From contig CALAOT010000070.1 of NCBI GenBank assembly GCA_937889545.1, positions 1 to 64,000 of the forward strand: a DNA stretch of 64,000 nt, read 5' to 3'. Of this stretch, positions 8,350 to 18,037 are shown one piece after another. The stretch is from an uncultured Opitutaceae bacterium (lineage in GTDB: Bacteria; Verrucomicrobiota; Verrucomicrobiia; Opitutales; Opitutaceae). The notes beneath the pieces were generated by a model. It was not told where the DNA came from and searched no databases. It was given only the letters and a program-made list of their open reading frames with translations. A program made the position numbers and the translations under genes. Numbering within the stretch: position 1 is the stretch's first letter; the number at the start of each line of letters is the position of its first letter.

Positions 8350-11154
8350 GTGACCTCCTCCGGCTCCGATGAATCGTTGGTCGCGCGGCTGCTCGCCCTC
8401 CCGGCAGCCGAGAGGATGCCCTCACTGGAGCGCGCCTGTGCCGAGGATCCTGCGCTGCGCGACCGGCTGCCGGACATCTGGGTCGCGATCGCCGCCGCGG
8501 AGGATTCCCAGCAGGCGCGATCCGGCGGGAGCCTTTCCCCCGACTCACTGGTGCAGGCCTTCAACCTAGCGCTGGAGGCCGCGCCGACGGAAGCCCCCGG
8601 CGCCCGGATCGGGCCCTACAAGCTGCTGCAGGAGATCGGCCGGGGCGGCTTCGGCGTGGTTTGGATGGCAGAGCAGGAGGAGCCGATCAGGCGGCGGGTG
8701 GCGCTTAAGATCATCAAGGCCGGCATGGACACGAAGGAGGTGATCGCGCGGTTCGAGGCCGAGCGGCAGGCGCTGGCGCTCATGGACCACCCCAACATCG
8801 CGCACGTCTTCGACGCCGGGGCGACGGACTCCGGCCGGCCCTTCTTCGTGATGGAGCTCGTCCGCGGCGTGGCGATCACGCGGTACTGCGACGAGAACCG
8901 GCTGCCCGTCGAGGCGCGCCTGAAGCTGTTCATGACGGTCTGCCAGGCGGTCCAGCACGCGCACCAGAAGGGCGTGATCCATCGCGACCTCAAGCCGTCG
9001 AACATCCTGGTCACCCTCCACGACGGCGTGCCCGTGCCCAAGGTGATCGACTTCGGCATCGCGAAGGCGACGAGGTCGCGCCTGACGGAGAAGACGCTCT
9101 TCACGCAGTTCCATGCATTCATCGGGACGCCCGCCTACACGAGCCCGGAACAGATGGAGATGAGCGGTCTCGACGTCGACACGCGTAGCGACATCTACAG
9201 CCTGGGCGTGCTCCTTTACGAGCTGCTCACGGGCCGGCCGCCGTTCGATGCCGGGACCCTGATCAAGTCCGGCCTCGAGGCGATGCGGCGCACGATCCGC
9301 GAGGTCGAGCCGCCGCGGCCCTCGCACCGGCTGACGACGCTGGCAAAGGAGGACCGAAAGACGGTCGCGCAGCAGCGGGGCACCGAGGAGTCCAAGCTCT
9401 CGATGCTCGTGTACGGCGACCTCGACTGGATCGTGATGCGCTGCCTCGAGAAGGACCGCACGCGCCGCTACGAGACGGCGAACGGCCTGGCCCGCGACAT
9501 CCAGCGCCACCTTGAAAACGAGCCGGTCGTGGCGCGGCCCCCGAGCACGGCCTACGTCCTCGGGAAGCTCATCCGCCGGAACAGACCGGTGTTCTTTGCC
9601 GGCGCGACGATCGCGGCCGTCCTGGTGCTGGGCGTTGTCGCGAGCACCTGGGAGGCGGTGCGGGCAAGGCGCGCCGAGCGGACCGCCGCACTGGAGCGCG
9701 GCCGGGCTGAGGACCTGCTCACGTTCATGCTCGGCGACCTGCGCGCGCAGCTCGCGAAGGTGGGGCGGCTCGACGTGCTCGAGTCGGTCGGCGACAAGGC
9801 GATGGCCTATTTCGTGTCGCGGGATGCGCGCGACCTGAGCGACACGGAGCTCGCCCGCCGGTCGAAGGCCCTCACGCAGATCGGCCAGATCCGGATGGAG
9901 CAGACGCGCTACGATGAGGCGGCTGCGGCCTTTGCGGAGGCCTACGGCCGCGCGGCCGCGCTGGCGGCGCGCCATCCCCGGGACGGGGACATGCTTTTTG
10001 AGCGGGGCCAGGCGGAATTCTGGATCGGCTACGTCCACCTGAGGCGCGGCGAGCTTTCCGCAACCACCGACTGGTTCAACCGCTATCACGACACGTGCAT
10101 GGCGCTCGTGGCCCTCGACCCGTCGCGCCCGGCCTGGCGCAGCGAGTTCGCCAGCAGCCAGCACAACCTCGCGCACGTGCGAAAGGAGCGCGGCGAATTT
10201 GACGGCGCCCGCGAGGAGTTTCTTGCGGAGCTTGCGACGCTGGACGGGCTGCTCGGACCAAACCCGGCCGACCCAGAGACGCTCTACCGGCTTGCGGATG
10301 CGCATTCCGTTCTGGGAAGCATAGCGGAGCAGCGGGGTGAGTTTGCCGAGGCGTTGAAGCAATTTTCGCTCCAGGAGGCGCAGCTCGAACAGCTCATCTC
10401 GGCAGAGCCTGGCAATGCGCGCTGGCGGGGCATGCTGGCCAATGGCCCCCTGCTGCTCGAGACAGATGTGTACCTGGCGACCGGACAACTCGCGGCCGCC
10501 GGAGAACGCCTGAGGAAGGCGCGCAAGTTGATCGATGAGCGGGTGGAAAATGATCCGTCGAACCGCCACTGGCTGGCCGCCTCGCTTTACTCCCGCCTCA
10601 GGGGGGCAATTCTGGCCCGGCGGCAGGGCGATCCCGCCGCAGCGGCCCATATCCTGGAGGAAATCCGGCCCCAGCTCGAAGGCGTATCGGCCGCCGAGCC
10701 CACCGATCGCAGATTCGTCCAATGGCTGGCGACCGCGTGGCGGGTCGAGGCACAGCTGCGCGCCTCCTCCGACCTGCCAGCCGCCGCCGCTGCGGCAACG
10801 CGGGCCGTCGAGCTGGGCGAAAAGCTGAGACGCGAGGGCCGGGCGACCGATGCCGATGTGGGTGAATGCGCCACGGCATGCGAGGTCGCGGGCGACATCG
10901 CGGCGCAGGCCGGCGCAGGCGCCGCGGCAAAGGGCGACTGGCAGCACGCAGCAGAGATGCTTGCCCCTCGGCTGCCAGCCACCCGCGACTGGCGGTTGCT
11001 CGATCCCGCGGCGCGGGTCGCCGCACGGATGGGCCGCTCCGACGACGCGCGCGCCACGATATCCAAGCTCACCCAGCTAGGATATGTGCCGCTTGATCCG
11101 TGGCCCGACATTGAACGGGCTGCCGCGGCAGGAATCTCGAACCCCAAACCATAA
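8350..11154 (+). CDS. Receptor-like Ser/Thr protein kinase with C-terminal TPR-like region
   Basis: A 934-residue membrane-anchored kinase. An N-terminal region of about 85 residues precedes the kinase domain. All key residues are present: glycine loop GRGGFG (97-102), catalytic lysine in VALKI (120), HRDLKPSN (211-218), DFG (234-236), and GTPAYTSPEQ in the activation segment. A transmembrane helix at about 414-434 separates it from a sensor half of about 480 residues, rich in alanine and helical repeats of the TPR kind (for example IGQIRMEQTRYDEAAAAFAE). The half outside the membrane probably senses a signal or partner. The GTG at 8350 is preferred to a TTG at 8302 because the extra residues do not look like protein. 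The pairing with the ECF sigma factor upstream is typical of this family; phosphorylation of that factor is inferred. Confidence 0.88.
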   Translation: MTSSGSDESLVARLLALPAAERMPSLERACAEDPALRDRLPDIWVAIAAAEDSQQARSGGSLSPDSLVQAFNLALEAAPTEAPGARIGPYKLLQEIGRGGFGVVWMAEQEEPIRRRVALKIIKAGMDTKEVIARFEAERQALALMDHPNIAHVFDAGATDSGRPFFVMELVRGVAITRYCDENRLPVEARLKLFMTVCQAVQHAHQKGVIHRDLKPSNILVTLHDGVPVPKVIDFGIAKATRSRLTEKTLFTQFHAFIGTPAYTSPEQMEMSGLDVDTRSDIYSLGVLLYELLTGRPPFDAGTLIKSGLEAMRRTIREVEPPRPSHRLTTLAKEDRKTVAQQRGTEESKLSMLVYGDLDWIVMRCLEKDRTRRYETANGLARDIQRHLENEPVVARPPSTAYVLGKLIRRNRPVFFAGATIAAVLVLGVVASTWEAVRARRAERTAALERGRAEDLLTFMLGDLRAQLAKVGRLDVLESVGDKAMAYFVSRDARDLSDTELARRSKALTQIGQIRMEQTRYDEAAAAFAEAYGRAAALAARHPRDGDMLFERGQAEFWIGYVHLRRGELSATTDWFNRYHDTCMALVALDPSRPAWRSEFASSQHNLAHVRKERGEFDGAREEFLAELATLDGLLGPNPADPETLYRLADAHSVLGSIAEQRGEFAEALKQFSLQEAQLEQLISAEPGNARWRGMLANGPLLLETDVYLATGQLAAAGERLRKARKLIDERVENDPSNRHWLAASLYSRLRGAILARRQGDPAAAAHILEEIRPQLEGVSAAEPTDRRFVQWLATAWRVEAQLRASSDLPAAAAAATRAVELGEKLRREGRATDADVGECATACEVAGDIAAQAGAGAAAKGDWQHAAEMLAPRLPATRDWRLLDPAARVAARMGRSDDARATISKLTQLGYVPLDPWPDIERAAAAGISNPKP

Positions 11155-11170
11155 ACAAAAAAGGAAGGAC

Positions 11171-11755
11171 ATGCATATGAAAACGACCAAAATGACACGC
11201 CCAAACCCCTCAGTATTGAGGGTATTGGTCAAAAAACAGCTCAGCACCAGAAAAACCCTGAGGACTTACCTGACAAGGGCCGCGGCAGGGGCCAAGGTCA
11301 CGCTAATTGTGACCAAATTCAGGAGTATCTACGGGCCACACGGGCGCGGGTGCAAGAGGGCGGGCGTGCCCATGACCAGCCACCTGATAAGCATTGACGG
11401 CGGAAAACCTATCGATCCAGCCGATCTAAAGAACAAGGGTTACTTTAAAAAAACCTACAAGGCTTTGGGCACCCCGCAGACCGCTGAGCTCACGATCGAG
11501 GATGCGGCCGGCAAGCGCGTTTATCGCCCAATGGGGATGTGGTTCATGCCGAGAATTGCCGGAAGGAAATCGGGCGCCAAGAAATCTCTGAAATATCTCC
11601 CGGTGCCCCAAATCTACCTGTTTGACGATTGCATGTATAACACGCTCGATCCAAAATTCGTCGCCAATGTGTCCAAATACTCGGTGATTTTTCAGTGCGA
11701 GGACAACGGCGACGTGGGACTCATCGACCCCATCGTCGGAAATTCCCCCTGCTAG
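11171..11755 (+). CDS. Hypothetical basic protein downstream of kinase
   Basis: A 194-residue protein starting at an ATG with a good AAGGAAGG four bases or so upstream, 16 bases after the kinase stop; probably co-transcribed with it. The N-terminal third is strongly basic (KTTKMTRP, VLVKKQLSTRKTLRTYL). The rest is soluble, with PMTSHLISIDGGKPIDP, a phrase RPMGMWFMPR and a C-terminal region with two cysteines. There is no signal peptide or membrane segment. Its base composition is noticeably less GC-rich than its neighbours, which hints at a different history. I do not recognise a family. Confidence 0.7.
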   Translation: MHMKTTKMTRPNPSVLRVLVKKQLSTRKTLRTYLTRAAAGAKVTLIVTKFRSIYGPHGRGCKRAGVPMTSHLISIDGGKPIDPADLKNKGYFKKTYKALGTPQTAELTIEDAAGKRVYRPMGMWFMPRIAGRKSGAKKSLKYLPVPQIYLFDDCMYNTLDPKFVANVSKYSVIFQCEDNGDVGLIDPIVGNSPC

Positions 11756-11867
11756 AGGCCCGGATGGGTAACCCCGCAATCCAGTGCAGCGTGGCGCCGG
11801 CCCTGGCCTGAACCCCGGGGAGGGAACAATCGGGAAGTCCTCTATTAGGCACCCATAACGGGCTCGC

Positions 11868-13469
11868 ATGGCGGGACGCCGCGCGCTCTCATGGCATTCG
11901 GTGTCGAGCATGGCCCCGAACACGGACTTTTCCCAAAAACCCGACCCGTTCCGGCGGGGCATCGCGGTCGCGCTGCCTGCCGCCATCGCCCTCATCTACG
12001 CCCTGGGTCACCTGAACTGGTACCTGGGGACGCCGCTTGGCCGCGTGCCCGTGCTGGACGAGCGGGAGAACATCGACCTCGCTGGGGCCGTCTTTGGCGG
12101 GACTCTGCCGGCGCTGCCGTTCTACCGGGCGCCCGGCTACGCGCTCGTCCTCGCGGGCCTGCGCGCGGTCGGGATATCCGCCGGCGGGCTCTTCCCGGCC
12201 GCGCTGCTCCTCGGGGCCCTGCTCCACGCGTTGGACGCGGCGCTGGTCGCCTGCATCGCCAGGCGCTGGTTCGGCGGGCGGGCGGCGCTCGCCGCGGGCC
12301 TCCTCTTCGGACTCGACCCCGTGATGGTCCACTTCGCGACGCAGGCCTTGGACGCCACGCTTTCGCTCGCGCTCTTCCTCGTCGGTCTCAACTTCCTCGC
12401 CGCCGCGCTCGCTGCACCGGACCGGGCGCGGGCCTGGGCCGGCGCGGGGATCTCGTGGGCGGCCGCGGCGCTCGTCCGCCCGAATTACCTCCTGACCTGG
12501 GTCCTGGTACCCCTCTTCGCGCTGTTCCTGTGCGGTTCGCGCGCGCGCGGGAGGATCCTCGCGGCGTCGCTCGCCGGGGTGGTCCTCTTCGGGGCCCAGT
12601 CGGCCTGGCAGCGGAGGGTCTGCGGAGTCGCGGGTTTCCTGCCGTGGCAGGGCGCCTACAACCTGTGGGCCGCGAACCGGCCGGGCGCTAACGGCCGCTT
12701 CTATTCCCAGCAGGTTAGCATTTCCCCCGCCCTCGCGCGAAGCAACCCGGCCCGGGCGGAGTCGGTTTATCTCTACGAAAAGGAGACCGGCGGCCAGCCT
12801 CCGGACATCCCCCTCATGAACGCGCACTGGCGCCGCCGTTTCCTGGACGAGGTCTCGTCCCATCCCCTGCGGTGGGCCGCCCTCGAGGCGCGGAAGGCCT
12901 ACGCGCTCCTGAACAACTGGGAGCAGTACAACAACAAGACCTTCGCGTTCCACAAGGCACGATCGCCGTGGCTCTCGTGGAATCCCATCTGCTGGGGCGT
13001 ACTCCTCGTTCTGGGAGTCGCAGGAGCCGCCCGGCTCGCCTCCGAGTCCCCGCGGACGGCGATCGCGCTCGCGGCCGTGGCGGCGGCCTGCGCCGCCTCC
13101 ATCCTCCTTTTCTTCGTCAGCGCCCGGTTCCGGCTGCCCCTGGCCGCGATCCTCGCCGTCCTCGCCGGGGGCGCGCTCGTCTCGCCGGCATTCTGGACCG
13201 GCTGGTCCCCGGGCCGGCGCGCTGCGCTTGCGTTCTCTGTCGTCCTGGCGGGATTCGCGGCGTTCTCCAATATCGGCGGCGTGGGCGACCGCTCGACGTT
13301 CGTCCAGGACCACGTGCTCCTCGCCCGGGCCGCGTTCACGGTGGGTGACGACGCGACCGCGCTCAGCGAGGCGAGGGAGGCCTTGAAGATGCAGCCCTGG
13401 CACCCCGACGCGGCGGTCATTGCGGAGGCGGCGAGCGCCGAGCTCGCAAGAAAGGGGACCGGGCCATGA
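11868..13469 (+). CDS. GT39-like (PMT/ArnT superfamily) membrane glycosyltransferase
   Basis: A 533-residue polytopic membrane protein of the GT-C fold. The first helix lies at about 33-50. The first extracytoplasmic loop carries an acidic pair in VLDERENID, the usual site of the catalytic aspartate in GT-C enzymes. It is followed by the loop phrase LPFYRAPGYAL and about nine more hydrophobic helices. A large extracytoplasmic loop at about 240-330 and a C-terminal helical tail resembling a single TPR complete it. Such enzymes transfer a sugar from polyprenyl phosphate to lipid or protein on the outer face of the membrane; the acceptor is unknown here. An alternative ATG at 11910 removes 14 residues and is equally plausible. 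It overlaps the next gene by four bases (ATGA). Confidence 0.75.
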   Translation: MAGRRALSWHSVSSMAPNTDFSQKPDPFRRGIAVALPAAIALIYALGHLNWYLGTPLGRVPVLDERENIDLAGAVFGGTLPALPFYRAPGYALVLAGLRAVGISAGGLFPAALLLGALLHALDAALVACIARRWFGGRAALAAGLLFGLDPVMVHFATQALDATLSLALFLVGLNFLAAALAAPDRARAWAGAGISWAAAALVRPNYLLTWVLVPLFALFLCGSRARGRILAASLAGVVLFGAQSAWQRRVCGVAGFLPWQGAYNLWAANRPGANGRFYSQQVSISPALARSNPARAESVYLYEKETGGQPPDIPLMNAHWRRRFLDEVSSHPLRWAALEARKAYALLNNWEQYNNKTFAFHKARSPWLSWNPICWGVLLVLGVAGAARLASESPRTAIALAAVAAACAASILLFFVSARFRLPLAAILAVLAGGALVSPAFWTGWSPGRRAALAFSVVLAGFAAFSNIGGVGDRSTFVQDHVLLARAAFTVGDDATALSEAREALKMQPWHPDAAVIAEAASAELARKGTGP

Positions 13470-15415
13470 CCCCGCCTGGCGCCACCGTGGCCTCCCGGCT
13501 CGCCCTCTGGCTCTCGTTCGGCGCCTGCGCCGCGGCGGCCTTCTGGACCGCCGAGGGCGTGGCACCCTGGGACGGCGACCTTAGGAACGTCTGGCATCAT
13601 TACGAGTACCTGGCCGAGGGTTTCCTGCACGGCCATACGTACCTGTCCGTCGAGCCGGCCCCGGAGCTCCTCGGACTCAGCGACCCCTACGATCCGGCGG
13701 CCAACAAGGCCTACAGGCTCTGGGACGCGAGCCTGTATCAGGGAAAGTACTACCTCTATTACGGCCCCGCGCCCGCGGCCGCGCTCATGCTGCCCTGGCG
13801 GGCCGTCACGGGCCGGGCGCTCCCCCAGCGCCTGGCGGTCGCGGCGTTCGCGGCGATCGGGCTCGCCGGCCTCTCCCTCCTCCTCTGGGAGGTCCGGAAC
13901 AGGCATTTCCCTAGGCTGTCGGCCGCGGCCCTGGCGGGCATCGTCATCGTCGCCTTCCACGCATCGTGGCTCCCCGTCACGCTGCGGCGTCCGGGCTTCT
14001 GGGAGATGCCGATCGTCTCGGCGGTCGCATGCCTCTGGTGGGCGGTGTATTTCCTCTGGAAGTTCCACGACTCCGGCGGCCGGGCCCGCTGGGCCGCCGC
14101 CGGGGGCGCCGCGCTGGCCCTCCTCATGGGCTGCCGCGTGACCTTTGTCTTCGCCGCAGCCGCGACCGCTCTCCTCTTCCTGATCCCGCTCGCCGGCGCC
14201 GGCCCCGGGGGGAGCCGGAGGCGGGGCCCGGCCCTCGTCGCCTCGGCGATCGCGTGCGCGGGCGGCGTCGGGCTCCTCCTCTACAACTATGCCCGGTTCG
14301 GCAGGTGGCTCGAGTTCGGGCAGAGCTACCAGCTCTGGGGCGAGGGGTACCGCGGCCTGCACTTCTTCAGCCCGGCAAACATCCTCTTCAACGCAGAGGT
14401 TTACGTCTTCTCGCTGCCGCAGCTTGGGCCGTACTTCCCTTTCCTCCACCCCTTCTGGACCGACGACCGCCCGGCGGGATACATGGGGTTCGAGGAGATC
14501 TACGGCGTCGTCTTCATGATGCCCGTCCACCTCGCGGGCATCGTGGCGTGCGGCTGGGCCTGGCGCAGCCGCGCAATCCCCGGGACGAGGGCGGCCGCGG
14601 TCGCCCTCGCGTCATCGGCCTGCGCGAGCGTGTTCGCGGCGCTGATCCTCTTCTCCTGGGGCGGGGCCTGCTCGCGCTACATGACCGAGCTACTTGGAGG
14701 ATGGACCGTCCTGACTTCCGTCGGCCTGATGTCCGTGTTCGGCCTGGAACCCAAGGCGCGCCCGCGCCGGGCCCTGAGGGTTTTCGCGGCGGCCGCGGCA
14801 TGCTGGAGCGTCGCGTGCGTCTGGCTCGCCTCGGCCGATTTCCGGGGATTCATGGCAAAGACGAACCCGCGGACCTACGCGGCGGTTGCGCACGCTCTCG
14901 ACTATCCCAGCCAGTGGTGGGCCCGCGGGAAGGGCATCCGCTTCGGGCCGGTCGGCATGGTGATACGCATTCCGCCCGGGCCCGCAGGCGCGCGCACCTC
15001 GCTCATGGCGAACGGGCGCCCCCAGAACGCAAACCGGCTGATCCTGGAGCGGGTGGACGCGGGGCACGTCCGGCTGGTAGTGGCCGAGAACGAGCTCCGG
15101 GTGCTCGAGACGCCCCCTCTCGCCGTGACTGGCGGCCGGCTCGCCGTACGGCTGGACGCCCCATGGCTGTACCCCCCGCCGGCGCATCCCTACTGGGACG
15201 GCATGGACCCAGCCGTCTCGCGGGAGCGCCAGACGCTGTTCCGGATCGAGTGGGGCCTGGGCGGCGTCTTCGCGCACTCCACCCACTCGGCGGAACCCGT
15301 GGGATTCGAGCCTGCGATCGCGGGCCCCTCGCAGGCGGAGCCCGGCTCGCCCTGCGTCGAGTCCCTGATGCCGGCCGCGCCCCCCAATGAACCCACCGGA
15401 CCCGCGAGAGGCTAA
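13466..15415 (+). CDS. Large polytopic membrane protein, GT-C-like (paralogue 1)
   Basis: A 649-residue protein with about ten hydrophobic helices, closely related to the next gene. The first loop after the first helix holds DLRNVWHHYEYLAEGF and SVEPAPELLGLSDPYD, then LWDASLYQGKYYLYYGP. Charged, aromatic residues at this place are what GT-C enzymes use for catalysis and lipid-sugar binding. Later blocks shared with the paralogue are EFGQSYQLWG and a RYMTELLGGWTVLTS helix. The C-terminal 170 residues form a soluble, beta-rich domain without membrane segments. It overlaps both neighbours in the ATGA style, so it is co-translated. A GT-C glycosyltransferase role is inferred from topology and context; the family itself I do not recognise by name. 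Confidence 0.75.
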   Translation: MTPPGATVASRLALWLSFGACAAAAFWTAEGVAPWDGDLRNVWHHYEYLAEGFLHGHTYLSVEPAPELLGLSDPYDPAANKAYRLWDASLYQGKYYLYYGPAPAAALMLPWRAVTGRALPQRLAVAAFAAIGLAGLSLLLWEVRNRHFPRLSAAALAGIVIVAFHASWLPVTLRRPGFWEMPIVSAVACLWWAVYFLWKFHDSGGRARWAAAGGAALALLMGCRVTFVFAAAATALLFLIPLAGAGPGGSRRRGPALVASAIACAGGVGLLLYNYARFGRWLEFGQSYQLWGEGYRGLHFFSPANILFNAEVYVFSLPQLGPYFPFLHPFWTDDRPAGYMGFEEIYGVVFMMPVHLAGIVACGWAWRSRAIPGTRAAAVALASSACASVFAALILFSWGGACSRYMTELLGGWTVLTSVGLMSVFGLEPKARPRRALRVFAAAAACWSVACVWLASADFRGFMAKTNPRTYAAVAHALDYPSQWWARGKGIRFGPVGMVIRIPPGPAGARTSLMANGRPQNANRLILERVDAGHVRLVVAENELRVLETPPLAVTGGRLAVRLDAPWLYPPPAHPYWDGMDPAVSRERQTLFRIEWGLGGVFAHSTHSAEPVGFEPAIAGPSQAEPGSPCVESLMPAAPPNEPTGPARG

Positions 15416-17303
15416 GCCGGGAGCGGCCCCGCTCTGGGCGGCGCTCGCGGCCTGCGCGCTCCTCCTCTTCTGGATCGCGAACGGCGCAAAGGTGTTCGAG
15501 GGCGACCAGAGGGACGCCTGGCACCACTACGAATACCTCGTCGACGGATTCCTGAAGGGGCACACGAGCCTGTCGGTCGAGCCCGCCCCCGAGCTCCTCA
15601 ATCTCCGGGATCCGTACGATTCCTCGCGGAACGCGGCGTGGCGCCTCTGGGACGCGAGCCTCTACCGCGGCAAGTACTACCTTTATTTCGGGCCGACCCC
15701 CGTCCTGGTCATGCTACCGTGGCGGGTCATCACGGGCCACCACCTGCCCCAGAGGCTCGCCGTGGCCGTCTTCGCGGCGGGCGGGATGGCGGGGCTCGCC
15801 CTCCTGATCGCAGGCGTTCGCAGGAGGCATTTCCCCGGCCTTGGCACTCCGGCGGCGGGCGGGATACTCCTTGTCTCGATGTGCGCCTCGTGGCTTCCGG
15901 TCACGATCCGGCGCCCGGATGTCTGGGAGCTCCCGCTCGTGGCCGGGTGCGCCTGCCTGTGGTGGGCTCTCTATTTCCTGTGGCGGTGCCTGGGCTCGGA
16001 GGGCGGCGCGCGCTGGGCGCTCGCGGCCGGGGCCGCCGTCGCCCTGATGCTGGGATCGCGCCCGACGAGCCTCTTCGCCGGCGCCGCGGTGCTCGTGTTC
16101 CTCTTCGACCGCCGGAGGCCGGCCGATTCCCGGCTGCCCCTGGCGGCCGCGGTCGCCGCGGCCGGGGGTCTCGCGCTCCTCGCCTACAACGCCGCGCGCT
16201 TCGGCAATCCCCTGGAATTCGGGCAGAGCTACCAGCTCTGGGGGGCCGACGAGCGCAACATCGTGCACTTCAGCCCCCGGTACGCGCCCTACGACGCCTG
16301 GGTCTACCTGTTCTCGCTCCCCGACCTCAGCCCGTATTTCCCTTTCGTCCTCGCGGTCCAGCCCGGGGGCGAGCCCCCGGGCCACCTCGGGATCGACGAG
16401 ATGCACGGCGCCCTGTTCGCGATCCCCGTCCAGCTTGCCTCGCTCGTCGCGCTCGCGTGGGCCTGGCGCCGCCGGGGCGATCCCGGGGCGCGTGCGCTCC
16501 GGCGCACGGTCTGGGCCGCGGCGCTCGCCTCCGCGTTCTCGGCGTGCATCCTCTTCTGCTACGCCGGGGCGGCCTCGCGCTACATCACCGAGCTCTTCGC
16601 CGGGGCCACCGTCCTGACAGCGATCGGCCTCCTGGCGCTCTTCGGCGGATCCCCGGGCGGGCCGGCCCGCAACGTCCTGCGGCTCCTCGCGCTGTGCGCC
16701 GGCGCCTGGACCGCAGGCTACGTCGCCCTCGCCTCCGCCGAGCACCGGATCCTGTTCCGCAAGACCGACCCCGCCGTGTATGCGTTCGTCGCGCGGCTCC
16801 TCGACTACCCGAGCCTTTGGACCGCCCGGAGCCAGGGAACGGCATTCGGGCCCGTGGAGATCGACGTCCGGGTCGCGCCGGGCCCGGACCCCCGCTCGGC
16901 CGTCCTCATCTCAAACGGGCGGCCCGGCATGATGAACCAGCTGATCCTCGAGCGGTTCGACGCCGACCACGCGCGTCTCGTCCTGGCGGAGAACGTCTTC
17001 TCCGTCATCCTTGCGGGCCCGGTCGTGCGCGTCCGCGACGGCCTCATCCGGGCGCGGATCGACGCCCCCTGGCTGTACCCGCCGCCGCAGAGCCCGTGGT
17101 GGGATGGGATCGCGGACCCGGGCCGCCGGGGAGACCTGCAGACGCGCTTCTCCATCGAGGTCGACGGCACGGCCCCCGCGACGCACACCGCGAGGTTCTT
17201 CGACCCCACGCGCTTCGAGCCCTGGGTCACCTCGCGGGATCCCTCCGGGGGGCAGGCCGCCTGGGTCGAGTCGCTCGGGTTCGTCGCCGTCCCGGGCCGA
17301 TAA
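15387..17303 (+). CDS. Large polytopic membrane protein, GT-C-like (paralogue 2)
   Basis: A 638-residue tandem paralogue of the preceding protein over its full length. It keeps DAWHHYEYLVDGFL, SVEPAPELLNLRDPYD, LWDASLYRGKYYLYFGP, the RRPDVWELP loop, EFGQSYQLWG and the helix RYITELFAGATVLTA. The ending is again a soluble domain of about 170 residues, with matching pieces such as NQLILERFDADHARLVLAEN and DAPWLYPPPQSPWWDG. The start lies 29 bases inside the preceding gene, indicating coupling. Conservation of the first-loop block and of the C-terminal domain in both copies suggests both are functional, perhaps with different acceptors or donors. Confidence 0.75.
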   Translation: MNPPDPREAKPGAAPLWAALAACALLLFWIANGAKVFEGDQRDAWHHYEYLVDGFLKGHTSLSVEPAPELLNLRDPYDSSRNAAWRLWDASLYRGKYYLYFGPTPVLVMLPWRVITGHHLPQRLAVAVFAAGGMAGLALLIAGVRRRHFPGLGTPAAGGILLVSMCASWLPVTIRRPDVWELPLVAGCACLWWALYFLWRCLGSEGGARWALAAGAAVALMLGSRPTSLFAGAAVLVFLFDRRRPADSRLPLAAAVAAAGGLALLAYNAARFGNPLEFGQSYQLWGADERNIVHFSPRYAPYDAWVYLFSLPDLSPYFPFVLAVQPGGEPPGHLGIDEMHGALFAIPVQLASLVALAWAWRRRGDPGARALRRTVWAAALASAFSACILFCYAGAASRYITELFAGATVLTAIGLLALFGGSPGGPARNVLRLLALCAGAWTAGYVALASAEHRILFRKTDPAVYAFVARLLDYPSLWTARSQGTAFGPVEIDVRVAPGPDPRSAVLISNGRPGMMNQLILERFDADHARLVLAENVFSVILAGPVVRVRDGLIRARIDAPWLYPPPQSPWWDGIADPGRRGDLQTRFSIEVDGTAPATHTARFFDPTRFEPWVTSRDPSGGQAAWVESLGFVAVPGR

Positions 17304-17350
17304 AAGCTTCCGTTGGCCGCGGCGCCATTCCATCCTTTCCGACTCCATAG

Positions 17351-18037
17351 ATGAAGCTATCGATCATCATCCCCTGCTACAACGAGGCCAAGACCATCCG
17401 CACCATAGTCGAGCGCGTGCGCAGCTCCCCCTATCCGATCAAGGAGATCATCATCGTCGACGACTGCTCGCGCGACGGGACGCGCGACCTCCTGCGCACC
17501 CAGATCGAGCCCCTGGTCGACAAGGTCATCTACCACGAGTCGAACCAGGGCAAGGGCGCCGCGCTGCGGACCGGGTTCGCGGCCGCCACCGGAGACGCGG
17601 TCATCGTCCAGGACGCCGACCTGGAATACGACCCCAACGAGTACCAGAAGCTCATGAAGCCGATCGTGGACGGGAAGGCCGACGTCGTGTTCGGGTCGCG
17701 ATTCATGGGCGGCGAGCCGCACCGCGTGTGCTATTTCTGGCACATGATAGGAAACAAGTTCCTGACTCTCGTCTCCAACATGATGACGAACCTCAACCTC
17801 ACGGACATGGAGACCTGCTACAAGGTGTTCCGCAGGGACGTGCTCCAGAAGATCCGCATCGAGGAGGACCACTTCGGGTTCGAGCCGGAGATCACCGCCA
17901 AGGTCGCGAGGCTGCACGTCGTCATCTACGAGGTCGGCATCAGCTACTACGGGCGCACGTACGCCGAGGGGAAGAAGATCGGCTGGCGCGACGGGTTCCG
18001 GGCTCTCTGGGCGATCCTCAAGTACAACCTGCGCTGA
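17351..18037 (+). CDS. Glycosyltransferase family 2, dolichyl/polyprenyl-phosphate mannosyltransferase-like
   Basis: A 228-residue soluble GT-A enzyme. Motifs in order: [13 protein letters not shown] at the nucleotide-binding start, [23 protein letters not shown], and the metal/donor motif [13 protein letters not shown], followed by GSRFMGGE. This pattern matches DPM1-type synthases, which move a sugar from GDP-mannose or UDP-glucose to a polyprenyl phosphate on the cytoplasmic face. There is no C-terminal membrane tail. It follows three GT-C-like genes and would naturally supply them with lipid-linked sugar. Its stop codon directly abuts that of the convergent gene at 18038 (TGATCA). Confidence 0.88.
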   Translation: MKLSIIIPCYNEAKTIRTIVERVRSSPYPIKEIIIVDDCSRDGTRDLLRTQIEPLVDKVIYHESNQGKGAALRTGFAAATGDAVIVQDADLEYDPNEYQKLMKPIVDGKADVVFGSRFMGGEPHRVCYFWHMIGNKFLTLVSNMMTNLNLTDMETCYKVFRRDVLQKIRIEEDHFGFEPEITAKVARLHVVIYEVGISYYGRTYAEGKKIGWRDGFRALWAILKYNLR

